Assembly: GCA_029449245.1 (NCBI GenBank)
Contig: JANATF010000009.1
Span: 1,674,001 to 1,738,000 of the forward strand
Reading direction: 5' to 3'
Source: Mortierella alpina
Taxonomy: Eukaryota > Mortierellomycota > Mortierellomycetes > Mortierellales > Mortierellaceae
Length of the DNA stretch: 64,000 nt
The notes beneath the pieces are model-generated. The model had not been told where the DNA came from, did not search any database, and worked only from the letters and a program-made list of their open reading frames with translations. The translations under genes were made by a program, and so were the position numbers. Positions 46,174 to 57,118 of this stretch are shown piece by piece. The stretch's first letter is position 1. Each line of letters starts with the position of its first letter.

Positions 46174-47931
46174 ATGTCAACATCACTCCCTCTCGTCCTT
46201 GCCTGTCTTTTGATAGCATTAAGCCTACTAAATACCCCTGCGCACGCTTCTCCGTCAACGTCTCAGCTTCGCTGTAAATGTTTACCATCACAGCCCTGCT
46301 GGCCCAATGCGGCGTCTTGGTCAGCCCTCAACCAAACTGTCGGCGGTCGGTTGATAGCAACTCGTCCAGTCACGTATGAGTGCCATGATCCTCATTTTAA
46401 CAATGCCGCATGTCTTCGAGTTCAAAGCTCTGACAATAACGATTGGAGACTCTTGCAGGCGTCTGCACTTCAGGTGACTAACTGGGAGCAGGATGGCGGC
46501 AAGGGCTGTTTGGGCTTTAATAAGAGCGCACCATGCCACCAGGGCGCCGTACCATTGTACGCTGTCAAAGCTACCACAATTGCTCATGTGCAAGAAACAA
46601 TCAAATTCTCAGCCAAACACAATATCCGTCTCGTTATCAAAAATACTGGGCATGACTTTCTGGGCCGTAGCTCTGGCGCCTCGTCCCTGAGTCTATGGGT
46701 TTACAACAACAAAGATATCTCATTCGACGACAAGTTTATCCCAATTGGCGCCAATGAGGACACAAACGCGACCACAGCCATTATCTTGGGCACGGGCGTA
46801 GTTTGGAAGGACGTTTACAAAGCAGCCGATAAATATAAAGTCGTTGTACCTGGAACCACCAGCACCATAGGAGCGACTGGAGGGTACTGCCAAGGCGGCG
46901 GCCACAGCCCAGTCTCAACTACTTATGGACTCTGTGCCGATAACGTTCTTCAGTACAAAGTCGTGGTAGCCGATGGTTCCGTCAAGATTGCCAATGCACA
47001 CCAGAACATGGCGCTTTTCTGGGCCTTGCGAGGAGGTGGTGGAGGCACGTTTGGCGTGGTTGTGGAGGCTGTCTACCGCACGTTTCCTGCCATGGACGGC
47101 ATCAACATGGCTCTCTGGGAGCTTTTCTTCTTGGGATCTGCACCCAAGAGTACAATCTTTAAACAATGGCTTTCCCTCCAAGCTAACTTGACTGAGCATG
47201 GCTGGTCGGGAACTTCATTTTTCAGCGACAAGTCTCTGAGACTACAGTTCTTTCAACCCAACAGCAACAAAGACTGTGTCAGCATCGACCACTTCTTGAA
47301 GAACATCAATTCCATTCCTGGCATATTTGCCTGGGGCAGTGTTCAACATTTCCCTACCTTCTGGAGTGCCTTCCAAGTCTACAACCCTATCGACTATCAT
47401 GGAATCGAGAATCTTCTTGTCGCCTCCCGCCTCCTCCCTCGTGAGAAATTTGAGACGGTAGATGGGATTGAGGAGCTCACAGATGTGTTGCTGAAATCAC
47501 AAGACCGTATCCGCGGTGAAGGAAACCCAACGGCAGAGATCATCATGCACACGGTTGCCGGAGGAGTTGTTGCAGATGGAAACGACGACGAGACATCAGT
47601 TCACCCTGCTTGGCGCAAGGCTCTTGCCACCATAGGAACGTTCGTAACCTGGCATGGCGATCAGCCCTTCGAAAAGCAGCAAGAATACAGCCGCAACTTG
47701 ACTTCGGCGGTCCAGCTTTGGCGTGATATTACACCAGGGTCGGGTACATATTTCAATGAAGGCGATGTCAACGAACCTGATTGGCAAGAGAATTTCTTTG
47801 GAACCAACTACCCGTTTCTCAAAAAAATCAAGAGAATGGTCGATCCTCATGGACTCTTTGTGTGCCGCAAATGTGTCGGTAGTGAGGACTGGAGTGAAGA
47901 CTTCAACTGCCCTGTATCGGCCGAACGATAG
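46174..47931 (+). CDS. Secreted FAD-linked oxidoreductase, berberine-bridge-enzyme type
   Basis: A single exon encodes 585 aa. A signal peptide of about 25 residues is present (LPLVLACLLIALSLL, then HA). The FAD-binding PCMH fold has both covalent attachment points of the bicovalent subgroup: His in KNTGHDFLGRSSG (about residue 163) and Cys in GGYCQGGGHSP (about residue 240). The BBE C-terminal segment is present (NEGDVNEPDWQENFFG, then YPFLKKIKRMVDPHGLFVCRKCVG). Such enzymes oxidise sugars, alcohols or alkaloid-like compounds with O2 and release H2O2. The substrate is unknown. The lack of introns is normal for many secreted fungal oxidases and is not by itself a sign of transfer. An AATAAA follows at once. 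Confidence 0.92.
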   Translation: MSTSLPLVLACLLIALSLLNTPAHASPSTSQLRCKCLPSQPCWPNAASWSALNQTVGGRLIATRPVTYECHDPHFNNAACLRVQSSDNNDWRLLQASALQVTNWEQDGGKGCLGFNKSAPCHQGAVPLYAVKATTIAHVQETIKFSAKHNIRLVIKNTGHDFLGRSSGASSLSLWVYNNKDISFDDKFIPIGANEDTNATTAIILGTGVVWKDVYKAADKYKVVVPGTTSTIGATGGYCQGGGHSPVSTTYGLCADNVLQYKVVVADGSVKIANAHQNMALFWALRGGGGGTFGVVVEAVYRTFPAMDGINMALWELFFLGSAPKSTIFKQWLSLQANLTEHGWSGTSFFSDKSLRLQFFQPNSNKDCVSIDHFLKNINSIPGIFAWGSVQHFPTFWSAFQVYNPIDYHGIENLLVASRLLPREKFETVDGIEELTDVLLKSQDRIRGEGNPTAEIIMHTVAGGVVADGNDDETSVHPAWRKALATIGTFVTWHGDQPFEKQQEYSRNLTSAVQLWRDITPGSGTYFNEGDVNEPDWQENFFGTNYPFLKKIKRMVDPHGLFVCRKCVGSEDWSEDFNCPVSAER

Positions 47932-47949
47932 TGCAGCTCATCAAACTAC

Positions 47950-47955
47950 AATAAA
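47950..47955 (+). terminator. Candidate polyadenylation signal of the FAD oxidase gene
   Basis: AATAAA begins 19 bp after the stop codon, which implies a very short 3' UTR. The convergent secreted-protein gene ends at 48132. Confidence 0.5.
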
Positions 47956-48131
47956 ATATATCTGCCCCTCGCATCTTTGTTATATGGTGATCGATCAAGC
48001 GCGACCATTCGTTCTCACTTGAATAAGAGGTGCGAGCCTTGCCAGTCCATTGACAAGATAACTGATACGCGACACTGAAGACTTTTATTTTTGGGCGATT
48101 AGCACTGAGTATGGGTATGAAAGCTGATAGC

Positions 48132-48584
48132 TTAGGCGGGGACGCCAGGGACCTTTCCACAGTCGTAGTACACTCTGCTGACACCGGGCTTGCTGCGGTT
48201 AGTTCTCTTGACCGCATTTCCATCGCATCCCATGCCTCCCAAGCCTCCGTTGCCGCCATTGCCACTGCAGCCGTTGGCCAGCACGCTCATGCCCTTGCTG
48301 TCCTGGCTGCCGAAATAGGCCCACTCGTAGATCTGATCCTTCTTGCCTTGACCGAACTGAGCGGCACCTGCAATCTCAAAGCCACCAGTGGACGATCCAT
48401 CGTTGTGGAAGACAGTGATGTAATGGCAGGGCATGTAAGAGCAGTTTCCTCCAGCGCCGCACCAGGCGACCTTGCAGTTGTTGTTGGTCTGAACACGGAT
48501 TCCAACGGCGGGCTTGCACAGGGCGTTGGCAGTAGCGGCGAGGCCGAGCAGGGCGGCGATGGTCACGGTTTGGATGGAAGGCAT
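48132..48584 (-). CDS. Small secreted Gly/Cys-rich protein
   Basis: A single exon encodes 150 aa. It has a signal peptide of about 21 residues (MPSIQTVTIAALLGLAATANA). The mature protein starts at LCKPAVG and has eight cysteines (LCK, NCK, WCG, NCS, PCH, GCS, GCD, DCG), enough for four disulfides. A glycine-rich patch (CSGNGGNGGLGGMGCDG) lies before the C-terminal strand. I do not recognise a named family. The layout suggests a compact beta-rich extracellular protein. The ORF is intact and has a clear ATG, so I am confident it is a gene. Confidence 0.8.
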   Translation of the reverse strand: MPSIQTVTIAALLGLAATANALCKPAVGIRVQTNNNCKVAWCGAGGNCSYMPCHYITVFHNDGSSTGGFEIAGAAQFGQGKKDQIYEWAYFGSQDSKGMSVLANGCSGNGGNGGLGGMGCDGNAVKRTNRSKPGVSRVYYDCGKVPGVPA

Positions 48585-49575
48585 GTTGGAATTAACAGTG
48601 GTGGGTTGTCTGTACTTGAGGTTTGAAGAAATGCTTGATGCTGTTGTGATGTCTTTTTTGAGGAGGTCAGCGCGATATTTATATGATTAATGCATCGCCG
48701 AAAAAAAAAGCGCTATGCATGGCATTCTCTAGGCATTTTTCTCAACACAGGTACCTGGTGCTCTCCAAGGGTCCATAGGAATGTGTGCAAAGAGTGGTCT
48801 GGCATTCTACTGGATATATTGGGTACCTACGGGCGGGCAGTGGCGAGGCGCAGTGTAAAAATCAAGCGGAGAAGCTGATGAAGAGCGAGGCACAGCGTGT
48901 TGCATATCACAAGGGGCTGAAATTAAGATTTAGGAAAGTTCAGCTGAGAGCAGGACGAGCGCGTTTTGCATGTACAATACAGCAGGCCCCATGGCAAGGG
49001 TTAGAGTACGGCTCTGTGGCAAGTATTCTCACAAAACTTTTTATTTGTATGCGTGATTGTTTTTCTCATCCTAATTTGCGCCCTGCGTCCTTGCCTCGGT
49101 CACAAGTACTCTGAGCTACAACTCTTTTTTTTTGCGTCTTTCGGGGGAACCACTTTATTCACACCACGGTAACCCAGAGTATAAACCAAGCCTTCTCTAT
49201 GCATGCAAGACGCCGTGCGGTAAAGTATGCATCGCCTCCAGGAGTAATAGGGCGAGCTGCAGTCACTTGTTGGTATACTAAATTGAGCCTAGTCCTTCAG
49301 TCAAGGGTTGCAGAGTATTACCAACAAGCTGAATGCATTGTTTCCAGTCGTAGAAAAAGCTCCAGACACTGCATCCAAACCATGTACCAGATACGACTGC
49401 GAATGAGCAGATACCGTATGCACAGGGTAGACTTGCAGTTGAGTGGATTATACTCAGATGCATGAATGATTAGAAATAGCAGCCCACCATCGGTTACTTT
49501 ATTGTCCGTAGAGCATGGTCACTTCAATGCCCTGGCAGCAACCCCCCGCCACCCTGTAGAAGGCAAACAAATTTG
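48585..49575. other. Intergenic region
   Basis: Upstream of the Gly/Cys-rich secreted gene there is a TATA-like ATATTTATAT near 48674-48683 (usable on the minus strand), about 90 bp before the start codon. The rest shows no gene, repeat or RNA structure that I can support. Confidence 0.45.
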
Positions 49576-50607
49576 TCAGAGTTCAGCATGCTGATTCTTC
49601 CGAGCTCGATACTCGTCTCCACCTAGCCATTCCTGGCCAGCCATCGCAACGCGCCATCGCGTGTGGTAAAGAAAAACTCGGTGTCTCATTACTGCCATTT
49701 GCTTTGTCGTCGGTAAACGGTGTGCCTTCAAGCCAACATCGCCCCCAAACTCAAGTCTCGCCCGCAGGAGCGCATCTACTTCAGAATATGTCACAACCAT
49801 GCCCTCACTCCGAGGGCCCACCCTTCTGTTCGTAATCGCCTTCACCTCGCTGTCGCTCAGGTGAAACTTTTCCTTAATTTGCCGTCTCGTCAAGAAACTT
49901 TCGTTGATACTCTCAGGAACTGGTTCCGGTCGACCCTTGAAATGTCCCAGTCGACAAGTCTTACAAAGGCGAATCCTCCAATCCTGGGCTCTCAATCCAT
50001 CCGACGTTACGACCACAGAGAGCGGCATCATAATCATTTTTCCTCGCTGGTGGGTGACTGTACAGCGTCGAAAGCATCCTTCGCAGATCTGAAAGCTGGA
50101 GGCACACATGTAAAGCATATGACACTTTGATGGTGACATGCCAGGAATAATGCGCAGGGTTTGTTGTAGTGCGCCATTTGCGTAGGTTCGTTCGAACCAG
50201 TCGCTCCAGATATCTTGACCTGAGACTACCGCGTAGAGCCCTTTGCTCACCAGTGAGAGTCGTGCGAGTTGAGATGGGTAAAAGTATGAGCAAATAGCCC
50301 TCCAGATTTCGGCTGGAATTCCTAAATGGTCGAGTGGTTTGGCTGGCGCAAAAGATTGTGGCAGAGACCAGCAGGAGGAGGAGACATAGCTCTCTGAAGT
50401 TGATAGTGCTGAGATGGCACTCCACTCAGACCCTGCATCGGAGTTTGCACGCTCTCGAGTGTAGTGTTGGGTTCTTCCAGGGTCGCTGTTGTTCACAAGG
50501 CCGGACTGCGCCTCTGCTGTTGATCCCGGCGACAAACTAGTGACGCTAGAGGTGTCATTGTGCTCTTTGAAAACCTGCCTGGCTTCGTTCGACTGCGTGG
50601 CTCCCAT
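49576..50607 (-). CDS. F-box protein with Cys4 zinc motif and N-myristoylation-type start
   Basis: A single exon encodes 343 aa. It starts MGATQSN, which fits the N-myristoyltransferase pattern MGxxxS. A disordered stretch of about 90 residues follows, then an F-box at about 95-140 (HLGIPAEIWRAICSYF, then LARLSLVSKGLY). Next are two Cys pairs, CEGCFRRC (about 175-182) and CKTC (about 219-222), which would hold one zinc ion. The segment FLTRRQIKEKFHLSDSEV resembles the motif after the zinc finger in XPA-like and some fungal F-box proteins. It may be an SCF substrate receptor tethered to membranes. The myristoylation is predicted from the first seven residues only. The substrate is unknown. Confidence 0.8.
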   Translation of the reverse strand: MGATQSNEARQVFKEHNDTSSVTSLSPGSTAEAQSGLVNNSDPGRTQHYTRERANSDAGSEWSAISALSTSESYVSSSCWSLPQSFAPAKPLDHLGIPAEIWRAICSYFYPSQLARLSLVSKGLYAVVSGQDIWSDWFERTYANGALQQTLRIIPGMSPSKCHMLYMCASSFQICEGCFRRCTVTHQRGKMIMMPLSVVVTSDGLRAQDWRIRLCKTCRLGHFKGRPEPVPESINESFLTRRQIKEKFHLSDSEVKAITNRRVGPRSEGMVVTYSEVDALLRARLEFGGDVGLKAHRLPTTKQMAVMRHRVFLYHTRWRVAMAGQEWLGGDEYRARKNQHAEL

Positions 50608-51062
50608 GTTTGATTGACAGTTGGGTAATATCTGGAGGAGGCGACAAATAGCTTGATGGAAAAAAGTTACAAGGTGTAAGGACTAGAGAAGGGAGGGTGA
50701 GGAAAGAAGAAAAGCTCAGATGATAGCAAATCATCCCTTTATGCAATACTTGCAACGTGAACCACACGGCCAAAGCGTCAGATTTGATTTTTGGCTGTGC
50801 CCCTGAACTGGAGGACCCAATCGACTTGCGTGCGCTGAGACTGCGACCCGCACGGCTGCTTTCACCTAGGAAATGAACAGCACCTGAAAAGATAAACAAA
50901 AGCCCAATATACAAGAGACTGATATGCTACGGGATGATAACACTGATAAAGACTTGGCCCTACTCTGGTGCTGTTTCAGCTTTTCACTTATTGATATGAG
51001 GTTGATCGTCCCCCAAACACATTTTTCTTCTCTACTCCTCCTATACAGCTCCATCTACAGCT
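50608..51062. other. Divergent promoter region
   Basis: This is the upstream region shared by the minus-strand F-box/zinc gene and the plus-strand secreted gene at 51063. The last 100 bp are C/T-rich. No other feature was seen. Confidence 0.45.
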
Positions 51063-51503
51063 ATGCCGGGCACGACTCTTCGCTTGCTCATATACTTATC
51101 TCTCTCCTTTCTGGTTGCTACCAAGGTCGATTCTTATCCTCGAAGGCCTTGCAGAGGACCCAATATCATTTGCAACAAACCTGAATCTGGCTTGACATCC
51201 TCCGAGAGAAATGGCGTCAACTGGACCATATCAAAGAATATTGCGGCTAGAGTTGGCATGGGTACTAAAAACGAAGGGTGTTCATGTAGCAATGGTCGGG
51301 TGTATCTGGTTGCAAAACACACCCACGGCACTTTCAATGAGCCCGACGAGACATTCGATGCTTTTCGCATAGGATGTTATGAATTAGGACCAGGTCACAT
51401 CACCGACACTTGCAAGGATCGTGATGAACGCGATGAACCAGGACCCAGCAAAAGGAAGCCATCTCCAAAATGTTCCTCAACCAACAAACGAGCCAAGACC
51501 TAG
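51063..51503 (+). CDS. Small secreted cysteine-containing protein with basic tail
   Basis: A single exon encodes 146 aa. The signal peptide (LLIYLSLSFLVATKVDS) ends near residue 24. The mature part has eight cysteines (PCR, ICN, GCSCS, GCY, TCK, KCS). One N-glycosylation sequon is seen at NWT. The last 30 residues are charged and lysine-rich (DRDERDEPGPSKRKPSPK). I recognise no family. A frame free of stops for the whole length, a good signal peptide and flanking promoter-like sequence support a real gene. AATAAA at 51693-51698 may end the transcript. Confidence 0.72.
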   Translation: MPGTTLRLLIYLSLSFLVATKVDSYPRRPCRGPNIICNKPESGLTSSERNGVNWTISKNIAARVGMGTKNEGCSCSNGRVYLVAKHTHGTFNEPDETFDAFRIGCYELGPGHITDTCKDRDERDEPGPSKRKPSPKCSSTNKRAKT

Positions 51504-53028
51504 CATCGAGCCTTGGGCACACTTTTATCATTCCCTTCCACCTTGACTTGACCCTCCATAATTCGTTCATGGGTAACTTAGTCACAACCCAAACAATCCT
51601 TTACTCGCTGCCGGATGAACGCTCTTCAGGGCTGTCAACCAAACTCAGTCTTCGTTTACTTTTCTCTTTCTTCATCTGGCTTTGCAAGGAAGAATAAATT
51701 CGCTTGGCCATGGGGCTGCAGAATTGAGAACGTGTGACTGACCTGGTCTCCGATATTACTCCGTGCGCCGCCGTATGCCTGTAACCCGATATCGAACGAC
51801 TATGTGTAACGTGTCCTCACCCTCCGCGAACGAACTGTGAAGAATTCAAGCTTCACATTTGCGCCGTCAACGAAAGGAAGTATATCGTTACGGGAGTACA
51901 CTGCCTAGAGCAGTTATTATACAAATGATGTTATCGACTCTTCAGAAGGTATTGGATCCTGCAAAGGCCCAGAGTGATTCACTCTGCATGCAGACTACAT
52001 CCCTGTCCTGAGCAAGATAGGAAAGAGATGATGCAGACTTGAGCGGTACTCTCCCTCTTTAATTGGAACTATGAAACGCACTTTAGTATCAGGTTATTAC
52101 TCATAAACGACGGGACGCTGTAAATGGGATCCCCTCCCTACCAGACGCCTCCTGACGCGCCCATTTCTAGAGTGCCTAACTCAGTCGAACCTTAGCACCT
52201 GTAGTCCCTGGAGTCTGCACCAGTTGCCAGAACATGTCATAGGTAAGAGTCGTCCCGACTTGGAAACAGTTCCTCATGGGCGCAATGTTTCTGACAGCAA
52301 TCGTATGCGTTCCTTACCACTCTAACATGCACAAGTCCGATACGCATCGCGCCAAACACATCATTGACTCTGTCATTAAAAAGAAGCCGTTTTGGCTTCC
52401 TTACAAGGTTCTCAGTCTGACAAAATATGGGCATAACGCGTAAATAACGCGCACACGCACTGACGCGAGACAAATCTTGTGCTCCACTACTTGAGTGACT
52501 CGGTGCTATTTCTGCTTCACATCTATCAAGTTTGGCCCAAAGAACGGCCACAGAGCCAGAAAAAAGGAACCGGAGAAAATGAAAGTGTGCTAGTTTGGTA
52601 CTCCTCATTATTATTTATTAAAAGCTTGCCCAAAAAAAACGATTCTTGAATGGGACCACCAACGTCAAAGGCAAAACCGTTTTGACTTTTAGGGTGCCAG
52701 GAAATAGTCTTGCTGAGGTGAAAACAGGAAAGCCCTTTGTTCCTCGTCGCATTATTGGCTACTCTTAGCGCCGGCTTGCATACGCCCATGCGTTGACCCA
52801 CCTTTGGCAAGGCAGAGCGTTCGTGGTATATAAGAGTGGACAGTGCGGCCTTAACCGTCATGTTCTCTCAGGACATTTCCTATCATCGTCATCGCTCACG
52901 GCCCACTTCGCACCAAGGTATGTGAAATACACAATGCACCAGTGTGTGTATGCTACGTAAACCCGTCAGACCAGAACGGATCATGACATTTCTTAACACT
53001 CGTACCACCTCACGGTAGCTTGAAAATC
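51504..53028. other. 1.5-kb intergenic region
   Basis: It includes a candidate polyadenylation signal (51693-51698) and, at its right end, the promoter and leader of the next secreted gene. Minus-strand open frames at 52237-52861 lack any family pattern. Nothing else is supported. Confidence 0.45.
52827..52834 (+). promoter_or_regulatory. TATA box of the 53-kb secreted gene
   Basis: TATATAAG lies 202 bp before the start codon. A leader intron is likely, with donor AAG|GTATGTG at 52918 and acceptor CGGTAG at 53018, which would leave about 60-80 bp of leader exon after the TATA box. Confidence 0.55.
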
Positions 53029-53271
53029 ATGCAGTGCTTCATCATTCTCGTCGCTTCGGCCCTGGCTTTGTCGCTCCCTGGTACCTTTGCCTATGAATAC
53101 GGGTGCTACAAGAATCACTGCTGGGCTGAATGCCATGCCGTCACGCATTACAAAGAATGGTGCTATACAACCAAGTCTAACCGCAGTCAAGACTACCAAT
53201 ACGTGCAATGTGATAGCGACGACGATTGTGGGGAGGACTGGAAGTGTGCTGGCCCATGCTCGATTTTTTGA
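53029..53271 (+). CDS. Small secreted cysteine-rich protein, eight-Cys type
   Basis: The ORF encodes 80 aa in one coding exon. Its signal peptide (MQCFIILVASALALSLPG, then TFA) is followed by a mature protein of about 60 residues with eight cysteines in the order GCYKNHC, WAEC, EWC, VQC, DDC, WKC, GPC. The dense cysteine pattern implies four disulfides. From memory, similar small proteins with a GCYKN.CWA..C start occur in early-diverging fungi and some small invertebrates, but I cannot name a characterised family. The frame is open a little further upstream without an ATG, so 53029 is the first possible start. TATA box and leader intron support expression. Confidence 0.78.
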   Translation: MQCFIILVASALALSLPGTFAYEYGCYKNHCWAECHAVTHYKEWCYTTKSNRSQDYQYVQCDSDDDCGEDWKCAGPCSIF

Positions 53272-53430
53272 ATGGCACTTCAAGTCCTGGGTCTTTGACT
53301 GATTAGCGAATAGCGCAGTAGAACCCCTCCCTATGGTAGCCCCAAGGCTCCGCATTAAAAAATAGCAACGCTGTTATTGTTTTTACAACCGCAGAGTTGA
53401 GGGTGTCTTTACGAATATCCCAGCTGCCTT

Positions 53431-56400
53431 CTATTGCTGTTTGATCAACAGTTCCGACAAGTTGTCTGTACTTTCAATTGACAGATTTTTCTCGTTCGCG
53501 AGATGCAGCAGACAAATGAAGCAGAAGGGTACTGAGATCTCCTTTAGCTTCTGCTCAGGATACATCTTGCTCAGCCCTCCAATGATCTCTGTGAACTTTT
53601 GCTCCTTCTTGACATAATCGCCGTCAGCATCATCCTCGTCCTCGTCCTCAGCCTGTCCCCGCTCCTGATCCTCTTCATCTTCATCCTCGTCTCCGCCTTC
53701 CATGTTGGCCTTCTTCTTTGTCCTGCCCCTGTCCGCTTCGTCATCCCTCGCTGGCTGTCTCTTCAATCCCTGCTGCGTCATCTCTTTCCAGATGTTGTCC
53801 TTCAGTTTCTTGACATCGACCTTCTTGGCTGTTTTGGAGAACGTAATGAAAGTGGCCTTGACGCGCTTCGGTTGTGACACCAATTGACTGGCGTAATCGT
53901 TCCCGTCACCGTCTACCATTCCGAGAACGCCTGGACCACCCATGACTGCACTCATGCCTTCTCCACCAACACCTGCAAAGAATCCTTGGTCCTGACCATA
54001 TCCGTAATCATCCTCGTCGTCTTCCAAAAAGTCGTTGTAGATCTGAGTCTGGTCCAATTGGTCGGTCAAAGCGTCTACACCTCCCTCATCAACGTTATTG
54101 GTATGTGTAGCCCAGAACTGCTCATCAGGGTAGGTCGTGTTGACTAGTAGAATATCATACAGACGAAAAGAATTAAAACCTTTGAAATATAAAAAACCGA
54201 CTATTTGAGCGCACTCAACGGTCAATAACGCGTCCTTACAAGATTCTGGTTCAGCATTCTGTTGTTGGTATCCGAACTGAGGCTTCTTGTTTTTGGATTT
54301 GATCTAGTTAAATGTGATTGCCGTTAGAAGACGTATGCAAATTCACAACGGTTTCAGCATGTCCTAAGCACTCAGCGGCACGATCCTAAAGTCTTGTCAC
54401 TTACAATGAACGCCGGCTTGACAAACATGCGGAGTAATTGCTTGGAAGAAAAGTGAACATCGTCTGGAAGTGTATGATTTGATTTCCGGTGCTCCGTCTC
54501 GTTTGCCGCTGTAAACATGAGAGACGAGGCTTCCGCTGGAGCAAAGAGTTCGTCCTCGTCGACCTCTTCTGCATTTGAAAAATCAATCACCAGAGGAACC
54601 TTGGCTGTCCGCTTCTTGGGTCCAGCAGCCTGCTCCTCCTCCCCTACTAATCCCTCCCCAGCCGCTGTAGCCGATCCCGGTTTTTCTAATATATGTGAAA
54701 CATAACAGAGGATATTAATGCCCACTTTCATTAAAAGTATAGTAGAATTACCGTTGCCGAAGGTTATGCCTTTACCTTTAGGGACACGTCTCAGTTTCCA
54801 GTGCTCTGGACCAGCCCAATTGCGCAAAAGGGCCGAATCAAAGTAAGAATACATGTCTACCTGTCCCTTGCCGAGGAGGTCGTCGTTCTCGACCATCAAG
54901 TTGCCGTCCACTGGAGGTGGTGCTGCCCGCTGTAATGCAATTTGTTCATCCAAATCTCCAAATGCATCCTCCACTACGTGCAGTTCACCTTCCTGGACTC
55001 CTTCCTCGCCAGGCATCAACACAACATCATTGTCCGCATCGTCGAAAAAATCCCGCTCGCCAAAGTCATCGTCATCGTCATCGAACCCATTGACTGCATC
55101 GGGAGGCACGTCCGAGTCTTGGTCATCTCCATCTTCGTCGCCGTCCCCTTGGAAACGTTTAAGAAAAGAAAAGTCCATTTCTGAGGTTCCTGTGAGCTGG
55201 AAATCCTTCAGAGAGGGGCAGATGTCCTTTTCAAAGATCTGATTCAACGCAGGCAGGAACCGTGCTATTTGTCGACGTATAGCGAGAATTTCCTGTCAGC
55301 AGAGACACCAAGAAATATCACGAACTACTTGAACCAGTGGCGTATATCTTGCACACTTACACCGGAGCCGCTGGATATCAATCATGGCTGCTTCAACCTC
55401 GTTCCTCCGCTTGGACTTTTTTGTCTTTGAATGCTGCTCCTCGGCTGATTCGACTTCATCCTCTGAGGCTTGGTCTTCTTCTTCGTCGTCGTCATCATCA
55501 TCGCCCTCGTCTCGAGCATCGCTAGCATCAAAGATGATTTTCCCTTCTGCATCGACATTGAGATGATTCAGAAGGAGTCCACGCGCACCGCCCTCGTCGA
55601 AGTCAGCTGAAGTCTTTTTGAAGAGCGGGTCAACTGAGAATTCGAGATTGAACTTTTCCAATGATAGCGCACTGAAGTCCTTTGCAAGCGTATTGCCACT
55701 GCGGGAGGAGTGCTAAAGGCGCGTGCAGTTCATTATGCCTCCTGTTAGCTGCGTCATTGTCAGACCGAATCATGCTGGCCCCCTCTCTAGAAGCTGTTCA
55801 ACGGCGATGCGCAAGAGCCAAGAGCCTACCTTCTTCTTGGCTGGCTTGTCCTGCTCTTCATCACTATCCTCTTTGTCTCCTGGTCCTCCTCCTCCTTCAT
55901 TGCCCTCTGTCGATACAAAGAAAACACCAATCAGTACTGTTAAGCTATTACCAAAGTCCATTGCGTTGAAAAAGGATACATCTCCTGGTAATACGTACTT
56001 GAGCTGGTAGCGAGACCGCCCAGCAGCTTTGTTGTCTCTGTAGCGACCGAGTCGACACGGGAAGTATAAATCTTGACGCATCCATCGAGCGTGCATGATG
56101 CTAGAGGTCAAGGGGATATTTAAAAATGTAAGCGCGACTTTTCCAGCGGTATTATAACCTCTTCTCCTCTTCCTGACGTAACGTTGACCTGTGACGCTTA
56201 CCCTTCTGAAAGTTGATGGAATCTCCTTCGCGCAGGAGCGACATCTCGTGGAAATAGTCGATAAGCGCAAAGTTCCAGCTGTTGTTGGCGTTGATTTTCT
56301 ACATTGTTGAGAGGAAAACGGCAAGGTATCAGAGAGCCGTCCTGAGCATCTCCTGACTCTACAAAAGAATGAATAGGATACGTACATTGTCCGTGGCAAG

Positions 56401-56841
56401 CTTGAGCCACTGCTCAAAACTGTCTGCAGACACTTTGAGCAGCGAAGGTAATGGCGGTTGGTGAGACTCAACGATACCCAAAAGACTGCTCGATCCACTG
56501 GGCCGTAGCTTGTTGGGGCTGGTCAGGTTGTTGCCGCCATTGTTGTTATTGTTGTTGTTGTTGCTCCTCCTCCGGTCAGCATCATCTGCGCCGGGTGCGT
56601 TTGCATAAGAGAGCAGAGACCGCCTCCTTGCAGCTCGCTCATCCAAAAGTGATCTTCGTCGCAGCGACTTTTCTTTGGCATCATCGTTGAGCTCTGTGGT
56701 GCCACCCAATGGGACATCATAGTCCTGAAATCGCGAGAAGGATGAGGTGGATGGGGATGTCCATGTGCTGCTGCCTCCGCTGGTACCTCCCTGTTGGCTT
56801 TCAACGCTTTTTCGGTGACTCATTGGCTGCTGTCCTAGCAT
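53431..56841 (-). CDS. Condensin complex subunit 2 (kleisin, CAP-H/Barren)
   Basis: Exons 56841-56386, 56298-56202, 56100-55999, 55906-55830, 55712-55361, 55264-54752, 54685-54405, 54303-54240 and 54143-53431 (minus) encode 884 aa. CAP-H (yeast Brn1) is the kleisin that bridges the SMC2-SMC4 heads and binds the HEAT subunits in mitotic condensin. Diagnostic parts are the N-terminal NSWNFALIDYFHEM followed by INFQKASCTLDGCVKIYTSRVDSV, then FDEGGARGLLLNHL, then DICPSLKDF, then YSYFDSALLRNWAGPEHWKL, then PDEQFWATHTNN, and a C-terminal winged-helix region (VPFCFICLLHLANEKNLSIE). Poly-Asn and acidic tracts are disordered linkers. The exon 5/6 junction needs an acceptor at 55265 to keep the frame. 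An upstream AG gives a premature stop. Confidence 0.92.
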
Positions 56842-57118
56842 CCTCCTTGTGCGTGTGTAACCTGCGTGATGGGGGTCGAGGTGATGATGTCAAGAGAAGA
56901 GCAAACTGAACAAAAAAAGACGCGCTCGCCACCCTTTTGTTGAGCAAGCGCAAGCTTTAAAGGGACTGCTTTTCTCGGCCTGCTTGGGATTTTGCATCGC
57001 AAGCATGCTGCCCGTTCTTTTTTCGCTTCACTGCTTGCTGGCTTGCTGTTGCTTCGATACAATTGACTATTGTTTATTAGTAATACAAGCACAAAAAATA
57101 GGAATACAGTAAAAGGAC

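Noticed and set aside
46174-47931. Horizontal transfer of the intronless FAD oxidase from bacteria
   Set aside because: The covalent-FAD motifs, signal peptide and BBE end are typical of fungal secreted oxidases, and other secreted genes here are also intronless. Absence of introns alone is not enough.
52237-52861. Two overlapping minus-strand frames of 111 and 123 codons
   Set aside because: No family resemblance. One overlaps the TATA box of the plus-strand secreted gene. No splice model improves them.
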